A stretch of DNA of 49,587 nt from Candidatus Rokuibacteriota bacterium (GCA_016184365.1 JACPCW010000095.1:1-49587), one strand, 5' to 3'; counted from the stretch's first letter, positions 1 through 8,585 are shown. The notes: generated by a model not told the origin, from the letters alone. Numbers and translations are program-made.

Positions 1-118
1 CGAGCGGCTGCGCCAGCGGTTCCCGTACACCGCGGCGAAGCTCTTCCTGAACCTCGCGAAGATCATCAGCGCGCGGCTCCGCGAGACGACGGAGACGCTC
101 CGGCTGCATCCACGCTGA
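1..118 (+). CDS. C-terminal end of an RND/MMPL exporter with cNMP-binding domain (partial)
   Basis: The reading frame enters from the left edge (first full codon at base 2) and stops with TGA at 116-118. The first 75 bases are identical to 6046-6120, the end of the cyclic-nucleotide-binding domain of the large RND gene in this window. After the identity the frame continues for 13 codons ending in the residues LRLHPR and a stop, which is the natural-looking tail that the copy at 6120 lacks. This is therefore either the end of a second tandem RND copy upstream of the window, or the true end of the same gene displaced by misassembly. Joining the frame of 3401-6120 to 76-118 gives a 920-residue protein without any shift of frame. 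Confidence 0.8.
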   Translation, partial: ERLRQRFPYTAAKLFLNLAKIISARLRETTETLRLHPR

Positions 119-125
119 TGCGATA

Positions 126-160
126 CGCCGGCGGCCGCGCCTCGCGCGCGGCCGCCGGCG
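126..160 (+). terminator. GC-rich hairpin behind the RND stop codon
   Basis: A perfect 15-bp stem (126-140 pairing with 146-160) with a 5-base loop starts 8 bases after the TGA at 116-118. There is no T-run, so it may be a 3'-end stabilising or processing hairpin, not a classic intrinsic terminator. Its position supports 118 as the true end of the RND gene. Confidence 0.5.
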
Positions 161-283
161 GGCTTCGCGCATGACGGGAGGGCGCAGCCGCAGGACGGCG
201 TGGCATCGGGAGGTGAGGCCGGTCGACGGCCGAGCCGACACGACGATGAAGAGCCGGAGGCGGAGCGTGTCCGAGGCGAGTCT

Positions 284-1159
284 GTGAGCGATCTCGACAC
301 GCTCTATCCATTCGGGCCCCACTTCATCGATCTGCCCGGCGCCCGGTATCATTACGTCGACGAGGGCGATGGAGATCCGGTCGTCATGGTCCATGGCAAT
401 CCGACGTGGTCGTTCTACTACCGTGACCTGATTCGCGCGCTGGCGCCGACGTACCGGGTGATCGCGCCCGATCACGTCGGCTGCGGACGGTCCGACAAAC
501 CGCAGCGGTACGACTACACGCTCGCGCAGCACGTGCAGAACCTCGAGACGTTGATCGAGCGCCTCGAGCTCGAGCGCGTCACGCTCGTGCTGCACGACTG
601 GGGCGGTCCGATCGGCATGGGCTACGCCACGCGGCACCCGGCAAACGTCGCGCGCATCGTGCTGATGAACACGATCGCGTTCTGGATTCCCGAGATCCCG
701 CTGCGGCTGCGCGTCGCACGGCTGCCCGTCGTCGGCGACATCGCGATCCGCGGGATGAATCTCTTCCTTTGCCTCGCGCTGCGGATCGCGTGCAAGCATC
801 GCGAGCGCCTCACGCCGGACGTGCGCGCGGGCTATCTCGCGCCCTATCGCTCGTACGCCGATCGCATCGCGCACCTGCGGTTCGTCGAAGACATTCCCGT
901 GCACGAGCGGCACCCCACGTACGCGGTGCTGCGGCGCATCGAGACGGGGCTGTCCGCGCTCGCGGGCCGGCCGATGCTGCTCATCTGGGGCGATCGCGAT
1001 CCGATCTTCACGCCGCGGGTCCTGCTCGGCTGGCAACGGCGATTCCCATCGGCGCTCCTGCGCCGTCTGCCCGACGCAGGGCACTGGGTGCTCGAAGACG
1101 CCCCCGAGCGCGTGGTGCCGTGGGTGCGCGACTTTCTCGCCGCCCATCCGGTGTCGTGA
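284..1159 (+). CDS. oleB: OleB-type alpha/beta hydrolase (beta-lactone decarboxylase, haloalkane dehalogenase fold)
   Basis: A 291-residue alpha/beta hydrolase of the haloalkane-dehalogenase group. The oxyanion motif HGNP is at about 37-40, the nucleophile is Asp105 in HDWGGP, the acid is probably in the strand LLIWGDRDP, and the catalytic His is about 267 in AGHWVLED. In olefin biosynthesis, OleB decarboxylates the beta-lactone made by OleC to a cis-olefin. The placement directly before oleC, with oleD and oleA nearby, favours OleB over a true dehalogenase. GTG284 was chosen because it has a GAGGCGAG purine run before it and starts the conserved part; the frame is open to 200, but those upstream residues look non-conserved. 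A dehalogenase acting on xenobiotics is the alternative. Confidence 0.8.
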   Translation: MSDLDTLYPFGPHFIDLPGARYHYVDEGDGDPVVMVHGNPTWSFYYRDLIRALAPTYRVIAPDHVGCGRSDKPQRYDYTLAQHVQNLETLIERLELERVTLVLHDWGGPIGMGYATRHPANVARIVLMNTIAFWIPEIPLRLRVARLPVVGDIAIRGMNLFLCLALRIACKHRERLTPDVRAGYLAPYRSYADRIAHLRFVEDIPVHERHPTYAVLRRIETGLSALAGRPMLLIWGDRDPIFTPRVLLGWQRRFPSALLRRLPDAGHWVLEDAPERVVPWVRDFLAAHPVS

Positions 1160-1173
1160 CGACGCGCGCCGTC

Positions 1174-1245
1174 GCCGAGCGGCCCGGGTTTGCCGGGCCG
1201 CTCGGAGCGCTGGGGGGTCTGGGGGGCCATGTCGGGGCCCCCCAG
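1174..1245. repeat. Dispersed double-hairpin repeat, copy A
   Basis: Two adjacent inverted repeats. The first has arms 1175-1187 and 1193-1205 (CCGAGCGGCCC core); the second has arms 1219-1228 and 1236-1245, containing GGGGGGCC and GGCCCCCC around CATGTCG. The reverse complement matches copies at 8459-8529 and 47213-47286, and the second half matches 13717-13744. It fills nearly the whole oleB-oleC gap. Confidence 0.75.
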
Positions 1246-1256
1246 CTCTCAATGTC

Positions 1257-2924
1257 GTGACGGGGTCGACGCGCCCCCTCAACGTCGCCGACGCCCTCGG
1301 GCGCGCCGCCGAACGCGCGCCGCGACGCACCGCCGTCGTCTATCCGTCCGGGCGCTCGACGTATCGATCGATCACGTTCGGCGCGCTGCACGCGGAGGCC
1401 GAACGCCTCGGCCGGGCCGTCCACCGGCTCGGAATCGGCCGTGATTCGCGCGTGCTGCTCATGGTGCCGCCCGGCGCCGAGATGCTGGCGCTCGCGTTCG
1501 GCATCCTTCGCGCCGGCGCCATCCTCGTCCTGATCGATCCCGGCATGGGGCGGCGGAACCTCTTCCATTGCATCGCGGAGGTCGGTCCCGACGCGCTCGT
1601 CGCGGTTCCGGTCGTCCACGCGCTGAGCCGCGTGTACCGCGGGCCGTTCGCGCGCGTGCGGCATCGCGTGACCGTCGGTCACCGCTGGTTCTGGGGCGGT
1701 CCGACGCTGCCCGAGCTGCGCGCCATCGACGCCGCGAGGACCGAGAGCTCGACCACGGCGGACGACGTCGCGGCCATCGCCTACACGAGCGGCAGCACCG
1801 GGATTCCGAAGGGCGTCGTCTACCGCCACGGCATGCTCGAGGCGCAGCTCGCATCGCTGGAGGGACTGATCGAGCCGGCGGCCAACGACGTCGCGCTGTC
1901 CGCGTTTCCGCCGTTCGGCCTCCTCGCGCTCGCGATGGGCACGACGTCGGTGTTCCCGCGCATGGACATCACGCGCCCGGCGAGGGTCGATCCGCGCGAG
2001 ATCCTGTCGGTCGTCGACCGCGACCGCGTGACGTGCGCGTTCGGGTCGCCGGCCGTCTGGCACCGGCTCGCCGAGCACTGCGTGCCCCGCGGGGTCCGCT
2101 TACCGATCCGGCGCGTGCTGATGGCGGGCGCGACCGCGCCCGCGGCGCTGCTGGAGCGGCTGTCGTCCGTCCTGCCGGACGACGCCGTCATCCAGACGCC
2201 GTACGGCGCGACGGAAGCGATGCCGGTGACGTCGATCACCGCGCGGGAAATCCTCGCCGAGACGGCGGAGCGGACGCGTCAGGGCGGCGGCATCTGCGTG
2301 GGTCGCCCGTTGCCCGGCATCACGCTGCGGATCATCACGATCACCGACGATGCGATCCCGGCCTGGACCGACGGGCTCGTCCTGCCGCCGGGTGAGATCG
2401 GCGAGATCGCCGTGCGCGGCGCGATCGTCACGACGGAGTACGATCGCCGGCCCGCCGAGACCGCGCGCGCGAAGATCGCGGACGCCGACGGCGGTCTTTG
2501 GCACCGCATGGGCGACGTCGGATACATCGACGATATCGGGCGCGTATGGTTCTGCGGCCGCAAGAGTCATCGGGTCACGACGGCGGAGGGGACGCTCTTC
2601 ACCGACTGCTGCGAGGCGATCTTCAACGAGCACCCGGACGTGTTCCGCTCGGCGCTGGTGGGCGTCGGACCACGCGAGCGCCAGCGGCCGGTGATCGTCA
2701 TCGAGCCGCGGCCGGTTCGGATGCCGCGCGACCGCGCGGCGCAGTCGCGCATGATCGCCGAGCTGCTCGCGCTGGGCGGCCGGCACGACATCACGCAGTC
2801 GATCACGGACGTGCTCTTCCACCCGTCGTTCCCGGTCGACGTGCGGCACAACGCGAAGATCGCGCGCGAGAAACTGGCGCCCTGGGCGGCGCGCCGGCTC
2901 GGCGCCGCGCGGCGGGCCTCGTGA
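1257..2924 (+). CDS. oleC: OleC-type AMP-dependent beta-lactone synthetase
   Basis: A 555-residue member of the ANL superfamily. The phosphate-binding loop AYTSGSTGIPKG is at about 175-186, and the C-terminal domain ends with the expected lysine region NAKIAREK. The stretch LIDPGMGRRNLFHC at about 92-105 is characteristic of OleC-like enzymes and not of ordinary fatty acyl-CoA ligases. OleC converts a beta-hydroxy acid plus ATP to a cis-beta-lactone, the substrate of OleB. The start is GTG1257; an ATG at 1252 runs into a stop at once, and no clear Shine-Dalgarno is visible because the dispersed repeat reaches to 1245. The stop overlaps a possible downstream GTG start at 2921. Oddly, oleB lies upstream as a separate gene, where many bacteria carry an oleBC fusion. 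Confidence 0.85.
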   Translation: MTGSTRPLNVADALGRAAERAPRRTAVVYPSGRSTYRSITFGALHAEAERLGRAVHRLGIGRDSRVLLMVPPGAEMLALAFGILRAGAILVLIDPGMGRRNLFHCIAEVGPDALVAVPVVHALSRVYRGPFARVRHRVTVGHRWFWGGPTLPELRAIDAARTESSTTADDVAAIAYTSGSTGIPKGVVYRHGMLEAQLASLEGLIEPAANDVALSAFPPFGLLALAMGTTSVFPRMDITRPARVDPREILSVVDRDRVTCAFGSPAVWHRLAEHCVPRGVRLPIRRVLMAGATAPAALLERLSSVLPDDAVIQTPYGATEAMPVTSITAREILAETAERTRQGGGICVGRPLPGITLRIITITDDAIPAWTDGLVLPPGEIGEIAVRGAIVTTEYDRRPAETARAKIADADGGLWHRMGDVGYIDDIGRVWFCGRKSHRVTTAEGTLFTDCCEAIFNEHPDVFRSALVGVGPRERQRPVIVIEPRPVRMPRDRAAQSRMIAELLALGGRHDITQSITDVLFHPSFPVDVRHNAKIAREKLAPWAARRLGAARRAS

Positions 2925-3319
2925 TACGCGGGTTCGCGCGGGGCTGGCTCCTCGCGGTCATTGCGCTCGCGCAGCTCGTTGCGACGACTGGCGCCATCGC
3001 CGACGTGCGCCTGGCGGTCCGGTTCGACGCGTGCGAGGTGCCGAGCCTCGCGCTCGGTGAGACGCCGAGCGGCCGCCGAACGGGCGTGGATGGCACGGCG
3101 GTCGAGCTCGATCCCGGATCCGGCGGTGACAGCGGCGCGCTCGCGTCGAATCCCGCCCATGAACCCGCGTGCGAGGCCGTCCGGCCGCAGGTCGATGGCA
3201 GTTTTCGCGCGCGCGCCCATTCCCACGGACTCTCCGACCCGCGGCTCCCCGATCACGACGGTCGAGGGCCGCCCGCTGCGCATCGCATCGCCGTGACTGC
3301 GGCATCGAGGAACGGCTGA
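2921..3319 (+). CDS. Small secreted protein of unknown function, or remnant of one
   Basis: GTG2921 overlaps the oleC stop (GTGA) and opens a 132-codon frame. The first about 28 residues look like a signal peptide (positive RGFARG, then a hydrophobic stretch WLLAVIALAQLV, then an Ala-rich site ending in GAIA). After about residue 60 the composition becomes low-complexity (Gly, Arg, Pro, His) and does not look like a folded domain, so the gene may be a frameshifted remnant of a periplasmic protein that once stood between oleC and the RND exporter. No family is recognised. The region 3320-3400 up to the RND start holds no other gene. Confidence 0.4.
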   Translation: MIRGFARGWLLAVIALAQLVATTGAIADVRLAVRFDACEVPSLALGETPSGRRTGVDGTAVELDPGSGGDSGALASNPAHEPACEAVRPQVDGSFRARAHSHGLSDPRLPDHDGRGPPAAHRIAVTAASRNG

Positions 3320-3400
3320 ACGCCATGCGATTCATGCAGCGAGCGGTCGCGCGCGCGCCCCCCACCGGTTGGCGTCCGCGTGACGAGGAGCGTCGTCACC

Positions 3401-6316
3401 ATGCTCACGAAGGCCAAGCGCATCCCGGTCTGGATCGTCGACCACCCGGGCCTCAGTTTCTCGATCATCCTGCTGATCACCGTCTTCTTCGCCTGGCAGC
3501 TGCCCCGGCTCGAGATCGACGCATCGGCCGAGGGTCTGATGGTCGAGAAAGACCCGGCCCGCGTGTATTACGAGGGGGTCAAGAAGAAGTTCGGCAGCGA
3601 CAACCTGACGATCATCGTCGTCGAGGCGCCGGACGTCTTCACGACCGACGTGCTCGGCGTGATCAAGCGACTGTCGAACACGCTGAAGCAGACGCCGGGG
3701 GTCAGCCGCATCGAGAGCCTCACGACCGTCAACAACATCAAGGGCGAGGCGAACGACGTCCTCAACACCGACGCGCTGGTGCCCAACGAGGTGCCGACGA
3801 GCCGGACCGATCTGGCGAAGATCAGGAGCGACGCGCTCGGCAACACCATCCTGCTGGGGAACGTCGTCTCCGGGGACGGGACGACCGCGGCCATCAACGT
3901 CTACACGGACCCGAAGCCCGGCGACAAGGACTTCAATCCGACCTTCGCGAAGCGCGTCGACGCGCTCATCGCGAAGGAGCGGCGGGACGGCGTCGAGGCG
4001 TACCAGATCGGGGCGCCGCTCATCAAGGTCACGCTCGGCGAGTACATCCAGGGCGACATGAAGCTGCTCATCCCGCTCGCGGTCGGTCTGCTCCTCATGA
4101 TCCTGTACGTCTCGTTCCGGACGCTGCAAGGCTGCGTGATCCCGATGTCGACGGGACTCGTCAGCGTCATCTGGGTGCTCGGCGCGATGGTGCTGATCGG
4201 CTATCCGCTCAACGTGATCACCGTGATCATCCCCGCGCTGATGGTGGCGATCGGCTTCACCGAAGACTCGCACATGATCCTCGAGTACCACCAGGAGCGC
4301 GAGCACGGCCTGCCGAAGCACGAGGCGCTCCGCAAGATGGCGGTCGACACGGCCCTGCCGATTCTCATCACCACGTTCACGACCGTGATCGGCTTCGGCA
4401 GTCTGGTGACGAGCGACATCACGATGCTGATCCAGTTCGGCGTCGCCTCGGCCATCGGGCTGACGTTCAACTGGATCATCTCGTCCGTGCTCGTGCCCGT
4501 CATCCTGCTCTACTGGCCCGAGCCGAAGCGGCCCGTGCGCGTCGCGAGCGAGGACGAGCCGCCGCCGGACAACGCGATGACGCGGTTCCTCGTCTGGCTC
4601 GGCACGTTCAACGTGAAGTACCGGTGGCCGATCGCGACGGTCACGATCGCGATGTGCGTGCTGTCCGTCTGGGGCTGGTACAACCTCAAGGTCAACACGG
4701 ACTTCGTGAGCTTCTTCAAGGAGAACACGTTCGTCCGCCAGCGCGTGAAGGACGTGCACGAGCGCATGGCGGGCGTCATCAACTTCTACGTCGTCGTCGA
4801 GACGGGCAAGGAAGACGCGGCGAAGGAGCCGGAGACGCTGCGCGCGGTCGTCGGCCTCCAGGAGTTCCTGAAGACGACCGGACAGGTCGACAACACGATC
4901 TCGGTGACGAACTACCTCCGGATGATGCACCGCGAGTCGAACGGCGGAGACCCGACGTTCGACGCCATCCCGGACAACCGCGATCTCGTCGCCCAGTACC
5001 TCCTGACGCTCGAGGGCCCGGACCTCACCAAGTACATCGACCACGACGCGTCCACGATCAACGTCCTCGTGCGGCACAACATCACGGCGTCGTGGGACCT
5101 GTCCCAGCTCCTCACCCGGATCGACGCGTACGTGAAGCAGAACTTCCCGAAGCACCTGAAGGTCGTGTACACGGGCGAAGGCATCCTCATCAACAACGCG
5201 GCCGACTTCATGGCCGAGAACCAGATGACGGGCTTCGGCAGCACCTTCCTGATCATCGGGATCATCCACGCCGCATTGTTCATGTCGCTCAAGGCCGGGT
5301 TCATCTCGCTGCTGCCGAACGTCGTCCCCATCCTCTTCAACTTCGGGTTGATGGGATTCCTCGGGATCCCGCTCAACGTCGGCACCTCGCTGATCGCGGC
5401 GATCGCCCTCGGCATCGCGGTCGACGACACCGTGCACTTCATGGTGCGGTACAGCCGCGAGCTGAACGCGGTCCACGACCAGCAGGAGGCGACGAACCGC
5501 ACGGTCGCGGCCATGGGGCGCCCGGTCATCTACAGCTCGATCGCGCTGGCCGGCGGCTTCGGCATCATCGCGTTCTCGAACTTCGTCCCGACCATCTACT
5601 TCGGCGTGCTGTCGGCGGTGGTCATGATCGTCGCCATGGTCGGTGAGCTCACGGTGACCCCGATCCTGATGGTGACCACGCGCCTGGTCACGGTCTGGGA
5701 CACGCTGCTGGCGAAGATGAACAAGGACATCGTCGCCACCACGCCGATCTTCCGGAACTTCTGGCTGTGGGAGGCGAAGAAGGTCGCGGTCATGGGTCGG
5801 TTCCGCGAGTTCAAGAAGGGCGAGCACATCGTCAAGCGCGGCGACGTCGGCAAGGAGATGTACCTGGTCGTGAGCGGCAGGGCTGACGTGCAGGTGCTGC
5901 ACTTCGACGACACGCTCAAGACCATCAAGGTGCTCGAGCCGGGCGACATCTTCGGCGAGATGGCGATCGTCGAGCATCTGGTGCGCACGGCCGACGTCGT
6001 GGCGACGGAGGACGTCGAGACCCTCGCCATCGACGCGGACGCGCTCGAGCGGCTGCGCCAGCGGTTCCCGTACACCGCGGCGAAGCTCTTCCTGAACCTC
6101 GCGAAGATCATCAGCGCGCGCACCAGGCGGTCGAGTCCCTCGGCCGTCGACACGCGCGGCTCGTATCCGAGCTCGCGCCGCGCCTTGCCGATGTCGAACC
6201 AGTGCGAGTGCGCGAGCTGCGCCGCGAGAAAGCGCGTCATCCGCGGCTCGCCGGTGCGCTTGAGCACGCGATGCGTGGTTTCCAGGACGGCGCCGAGCGC
6301 GCGCGCCACGGGGTAG
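3401..6316 (+). CDS. RND/MMPL-family exporter with C-terminal cyclic-nucleotide-binding domain (3' end chimeric)
   Basis: An inner-membrane RND superfamily protein with the MMPL/HpnN arrangement: one N-terminal helix, a periplasmic loop, a block of helices around 4070-4520, a second periplasmic loop, and a second block around 5230-5680. After the last helices a cNMP-binding domain follows (motifs KKGEHIVKRGD, YLVVSGRADV, GDIFGEMAI, near codons 800-880). ATG3401 has GACGAGGAG about 10 bases upstream; a GTG at 3380 is the alternative. Sense up to 6120 is typical RND sequence, but codons 6121-6316 are antisense to oleD, so the last about 65 residues are not genuine. The real tail is found at 76-118. 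It stands among ole genes, so export or placement of olefin, beta-lactone or another hydrophobic lipid is likely; this is inference. Confidence 0.85.
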   Translation: MLTKAKRIPVWIVDHPGLSFSIILLITVFFAWQLPRLEIDASAEGLMVEKDPARVYYEGVKKKFGSDNLTIIVVEAPDVFTTDVLGVIKRLSNTLKQTPGVSRIESLTTVNNIKGEANDVLNTDALVPNEVPTSRTDLAKIRSDALGNTILLGNVVSGDGTTAAINVYTDPKPGDKDFNPTFAKRVDALIAKERRDGVEAYQIGAPLIKVTLGEYIQGDMKLLIPLAVGLLLMILYVSFRTLQGCVIPMSTGLVSVIWVLGAMVLIGYPLNVITVIIPALMVAIGFTEDSHMILEYHQEREHGLPKHEALRKMAVDTALPILITTFTTVIGFGSLVTSDITMLIQFGVASAIGLTFNWIISSVLVPVILLYWPEPKRPVRVASEDEPPPDNAMTRFLVWLGTFNVKYRWPIATVTIAMCVLSVWGWYNLKVNTDFVSFFKENTFVRQRVKDVHERMAGVINFYVVVETGKEDAAKEPETLRAVVGLQEFLKTTGQVDNTISVTNYLRMMHRESNGGDPTFDAIPDNRDLVAQYLLTLEGPDLTKYIDHDASTINVLVRHNITASWDLSQLLTRIDAYVKQNFPKHLKVVYTGEGILINNAADFMAENQMTGFGSTFLIIGIIHAALFMSLKAGFISLLPNVVPILFNFGLMGFLGIPLNVGTSLIAAIALGIAVDDTVHFMVRYSRELNAVHDQQEATNRTVAAMGRPVIYSSIALAGGFGIIAFSNFVPTIYFGVLSAVVMIVAMVGELTVTPILMVTTRLVTVWDTLLAKMNKDIVATTPIFRNFWLWEAKKVAVMGRFREFKKGEHIVKRGDVGKEMYLVVSGRADVQVLHFDDTLKTIKVLEPGDIFGEMAIVEHLVRTADVVATEDVETLAIDADALERLRQRFPYTAAKLFLNLAKIISARTRRSSPSAVDTRGSYPSSRRALPMSNQCECASCAARKRVIRGSPVRLSTRCVVSRTAPSARATG
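6046..6120 (+). repeat. 75-bp exact direct repeat of window positions 1-75, ending at a broken junction
   Basis: The 75 bases are identical to 1-75, and the identity may extend left of the window. At 6120/6121 sense switches abruptly from RND coding to antisense oleD coding. The two copies are 6045 bp apart, which is one oleB-oleC-RND unit. Confidence 0.95.
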
Positions 6317-7089
6317 GGCAGGCGCCGCGTGATCGGCGGCAGGCCGAGCCGCGCGAGGAGCTGGTTCAGAAAGTCCCAGAGGACCACGGGCTCGCCCTGA
6401 CTGATGAAGTAGCACTGGCCGGCGACGGGCGAACCGGGCTCGAGCCGGTCGGCCGCAAGCAGGTGCGCGTCAGCCGCGTTCTCGACGTACGTGATGTCCA
6501 CCTTGTTCCGGCCGTCGCCGACGATGACGATCTGGCCGGCGCGTGCGCGCTTCACGATGCGCGGAATCAGGTGGTTGTCGCGGGGGCCCCAGACGAGGTG
6601 CGGCCTGAGCGACGCGGTCAGGAGGTCGCCGCCGTTCGCGGCGACGACGGCGCGCTCGGCCATGGCCTTCGTCGCCGGGTAGCTCGCGCCGTGGTGCTCC
6701 GGATAGGGCAGCGTCTCGTCGGCGTGTTCCAGGTCGCCCCCGGCGAAGACGACGCTGGGCGTGCTCGTGTACACGAGCCGCTCAACGCCGCGCGCGCGGC
6801 AGGCGTCGATGACGTTGCGCGTGCCGACGACGTTCGTGCCGTAGAAGGCCTCCCACGGACCCCAGAGGAGCGGCAGCGCCGCCACGTGGAACACGCAGTC
6901 GACGCCGATGCAGGCGCGGTAGACGGCGTCCCGGTCCTGGATATCGGCCTGGATCATCTCGGCGCCAGCCGCTTCCAGCTCCGGATAGCGGTTGCGCGCC
7001 ATCGCCCGGACGGAATCGCCGCGCGCGATGAGCTTTTCCACGATGTAGCGGCCGAGGAAGCCGCCACCGCCGGTGACGAGGGCCTTCAT
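6121..7089 (-). CDS. oleD: OleD-type NAD(P)-dependent 2-alkyl-3-oxoalkanoate reductase (C-terminus cut)
   Basis: An extended short-chain dehydrogenase/epimerase with the nucleotide-binding motif TGGGGFLG at residues 6-13 and the catalytic pair in SYPATK (Tyr and Lys three residues apart). OleD reduces the beta-ketoacid made by OleA to the beta-hydroxy acid used by OleC. Start is ATG7089. Frame and family resemblance hold for 323 codons to the residues GLDRLV, then the frame runs into antisense of the RND gene and stays open by chance to 5596; only about ten to twenty residues and the stop codon appear to be missing. It is divergent from oleA with a 203-bp gap. Confidence 0.82.
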
Positions 7090-7292
7090 CGAGGCCGTGA
7101 GTCTAGCACCCGCTCGAAGACTGGGCAGAATGCCGCCAGCGGGCGAGCCCTTGACCGGGCACTCCGCCCCCACCGGCGGCGGAGACGCGACGTAACGATT
7201 TGGAATAGTGGGCATTTCGGATCAGGCGCGGCTGGCATTGCGCGTGCTATTCTCCCCCGCCTGGCAGTGAACCGCTCACAGGAAGAGAGTCA
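7090..7292. promoter_or_regulatory. Divergent oleD/oleA intergenic region
   Basis: A 203-bp gap between two divergent starts. A possible -10 TATTCT is at 7248-7253 for oleA, but no convincing -35 is seen. The oleA Shine-Dalgarno AGGAAGAGAG lies just before ATG7293. No strong hairpin or gene is visible. Confidence 0.35.
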
Positions 7293-8384
7293 ATGAACGC
7301 CACCGACGACCGGACGCTTTGCTACATCCTCGGTGCCGATTACTACGTGCCCGAGCGGGAGGTCAGCTCCGAGGAAATTTCGCAGCGGGCCGGTCTGCTC
7401 AAGCTGGGTCTTGGCGCGGGCACGCTGGAAGAGGCGACCGGCGTCCGTACGCGGCGCTTCGCCGCGGACGACGAACACCCGAGCACGATGGCCACGGTCG
7501 CCTGCGAGCGGCTGCTCGCGCGGCTCGCCATGGACCGGACCCGTGTCGGCGCCCTGCTGTTCGCGGCGAACACGATGGACGAAGCCGAGCCGATCACGGC
7601 CATGCGCGTCCACGAATCGCTCGGACTCTCGAAGACGACGTTCGTCGCCGACGTCCGTGACGCGTGCAACAGCGCGCTCAAGGCCATGATCCTGGCGACC
7701 GGCCTCATCAAGTCCGGGATGGTGTCGAACGTTCTCATCGCGGTCGGCGAGCGTCTCCATGACGGCATCTACCTGAAGGGCATCCTTTCGAAGTCCGATC
7801 TGGTGAGTCGTTACCTCGCCGGTCTGACGCTCGGTGACGCCGGCGCCGCGATGCTGCTGTCCGCCGAGCCGTCCGGGACGTGCCTGCGCGTGATCCACCA
7901 GCAGTGGGAAGTCGACTCGTCGCATCGCGGTCTCGCGCGGATCGACGCGGGCGGCACCCGGCATCTGGCCGATCCCGAGCGCATCTACTTCATCAGCAAC
8001 GCCAAGCGGCTCTGCCAGGTCGCGGTGGAACATCTGCCGGCCATGGTGCAGGACGTCTGCGCGAAGCTCGGCTGGGACCGCACGACGACCGGCATCATTC
8101 CGCACCAGGTGTCGAAGGGCGTCACGCGGATGATCGCGACGATCGCGGGCATCCCGCTCAAGAACCTGATGGTGACGCTCGACAAGTTCGGCAACACCGG
8201 CGCCGCGACCATTCCGATGGCGCTGGCCCTCGCGTTCGAGAACGGCTTCACGTCGACCTTCAAGCGCATCCTGCTCGTCGGTGGCGCCGCGGGGTTCTCG
8301 GCCGCCATCCTGGCGCTCGAGCTGATCTCGCAACAGGCTGCGCGGATCGTCCCGGGCGATCCGGAGACGGAGCCGATCGGCTAG
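7293..8384 (+). CDS. oleA: OleA-type thiolase / 3-oxoacyl-ACP synthase III-like enzyme
   Basis: A 363-residue thiolase-superfamily enzyme with the KAS III triad: Cys125 in DACNSA, His271 in IPHQ, and Asn301 in KFGNTGAA. OleA condenses two acyl-CoAs head to head to a 2-alkyl-3-keto acid, the first step to long-chain olefins. FabH or another KAS III enzyme would be the alternative on sequence alone; OleB, OleC and OleD in the same 8 kb make OleA the better call. A strong Shine-Dalgarno precedes ATG7293, and an intrinsic terminator follows. Confidence 0.8.
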   Translation: MNATDDRTLCYILGADYYVPEREVSSEEISQRAGLLKLGLGAGTLEEATGVRTRRFAADDEHPSTMATVACERLLARLAMDRTRVGALLFAANTMDEAEPITAMRVHESLGLSKTTFVADVRDACNSALKAMILATGLIKSGMVSNVLIAVGERLHDGIYLKGILSKSDLVSRYLAGLTLGDAGAAMLLSAEPSGTCLRVIHQQWEVDSSHRGLARIDAGGTRHLADPERIYFISNAKRLCQVAVEHLPAMVQDVCAKLGWDRTTTGIIPHQVSKGVTRMIATIAGIPLKNLMVTLDKFGNTGAATIPMALALAFENGFTSTFKRILLVGGAAGFSAAILALELISQQAARIVPGDPETEPIG

Positions 8385-8415
8385 ACCCGACGCAGCAGCG
8401 GGGAAACGACGGGAC

Positions 8416-8456
8416 GGACCCGGGCTCTGCGACACTTTCCCGGGCCCGATTTTTTT
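8416..8456 (+). terminator. Intrinsic terminator of oleA
   Basis: The stem GGACCCGGG (8416-8424) pairs with CCCGGGCCC (8439-8447) with one mismatch, followed within two bases by a run of seven T (8450-8456). Confidence 0.75.
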
Positions 8457-8458
8457 AA

Positions 8459-8529
8459 TGGGCCCCGAATGGCCCCTCATACCCCCCAGACGCTCGGAGC
8501 GCCCCGGGGAACCCGGGGCGCTCCTCGAT
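8459..8529. repeat. Dispersed double-hairpin repeat, copy B
   Basis: Contains GGGCCCCGAATGGCCCC, the spacer CCCCCCAGACGCTCGGAGCG, and a 10-bp GC hairpin with arms 8499-8508 and 8512-8521. It has the same order of parts as the reverse complement of 1174-1245 and as 47213-47286. It lies between the oleA terminator and the end of the leftward Liv operon. Confidence 0.75.
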
Positions 8530-8585
8530 GACCCGTCCGGACCTGTTGCCGAGTTGCCGAGATTCTGGGTCGCTCGATCGGGCGG

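Noticed and set aside
200-283. N-terminal extension of OleB from ATG200
   Set aside because: The 28 extra residues are Arg/Glu-rich without family resemblance, and GTG284 has a better ribosome-binding site. The upstream start cannot be fully excluded.
284-1159. Haloalkane dehalogenase for xenobiotics
   Set aside because: The fold and catalytic residues fit, but OleB belongs to the same group and the oleC, oleD and oleA neighbours make that function more likely.
1229-1260. Short frame starting MSGPP in repeat copy A, as at livG
   Set aside because: The frame from this ATG is not the oleC frame and does not lead into a conserved protein. The oleC GTG at 1257 lies outside the repeat.
3332-6415. 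A reverse-strand open frame of about 1030 codons opposite the RND gene
   Set aside because: It is rich in Arg, His, Asp and Val without domain features, and lies fully antisense to a clear RND protein. Long antisense frames are expected at this G+C content.
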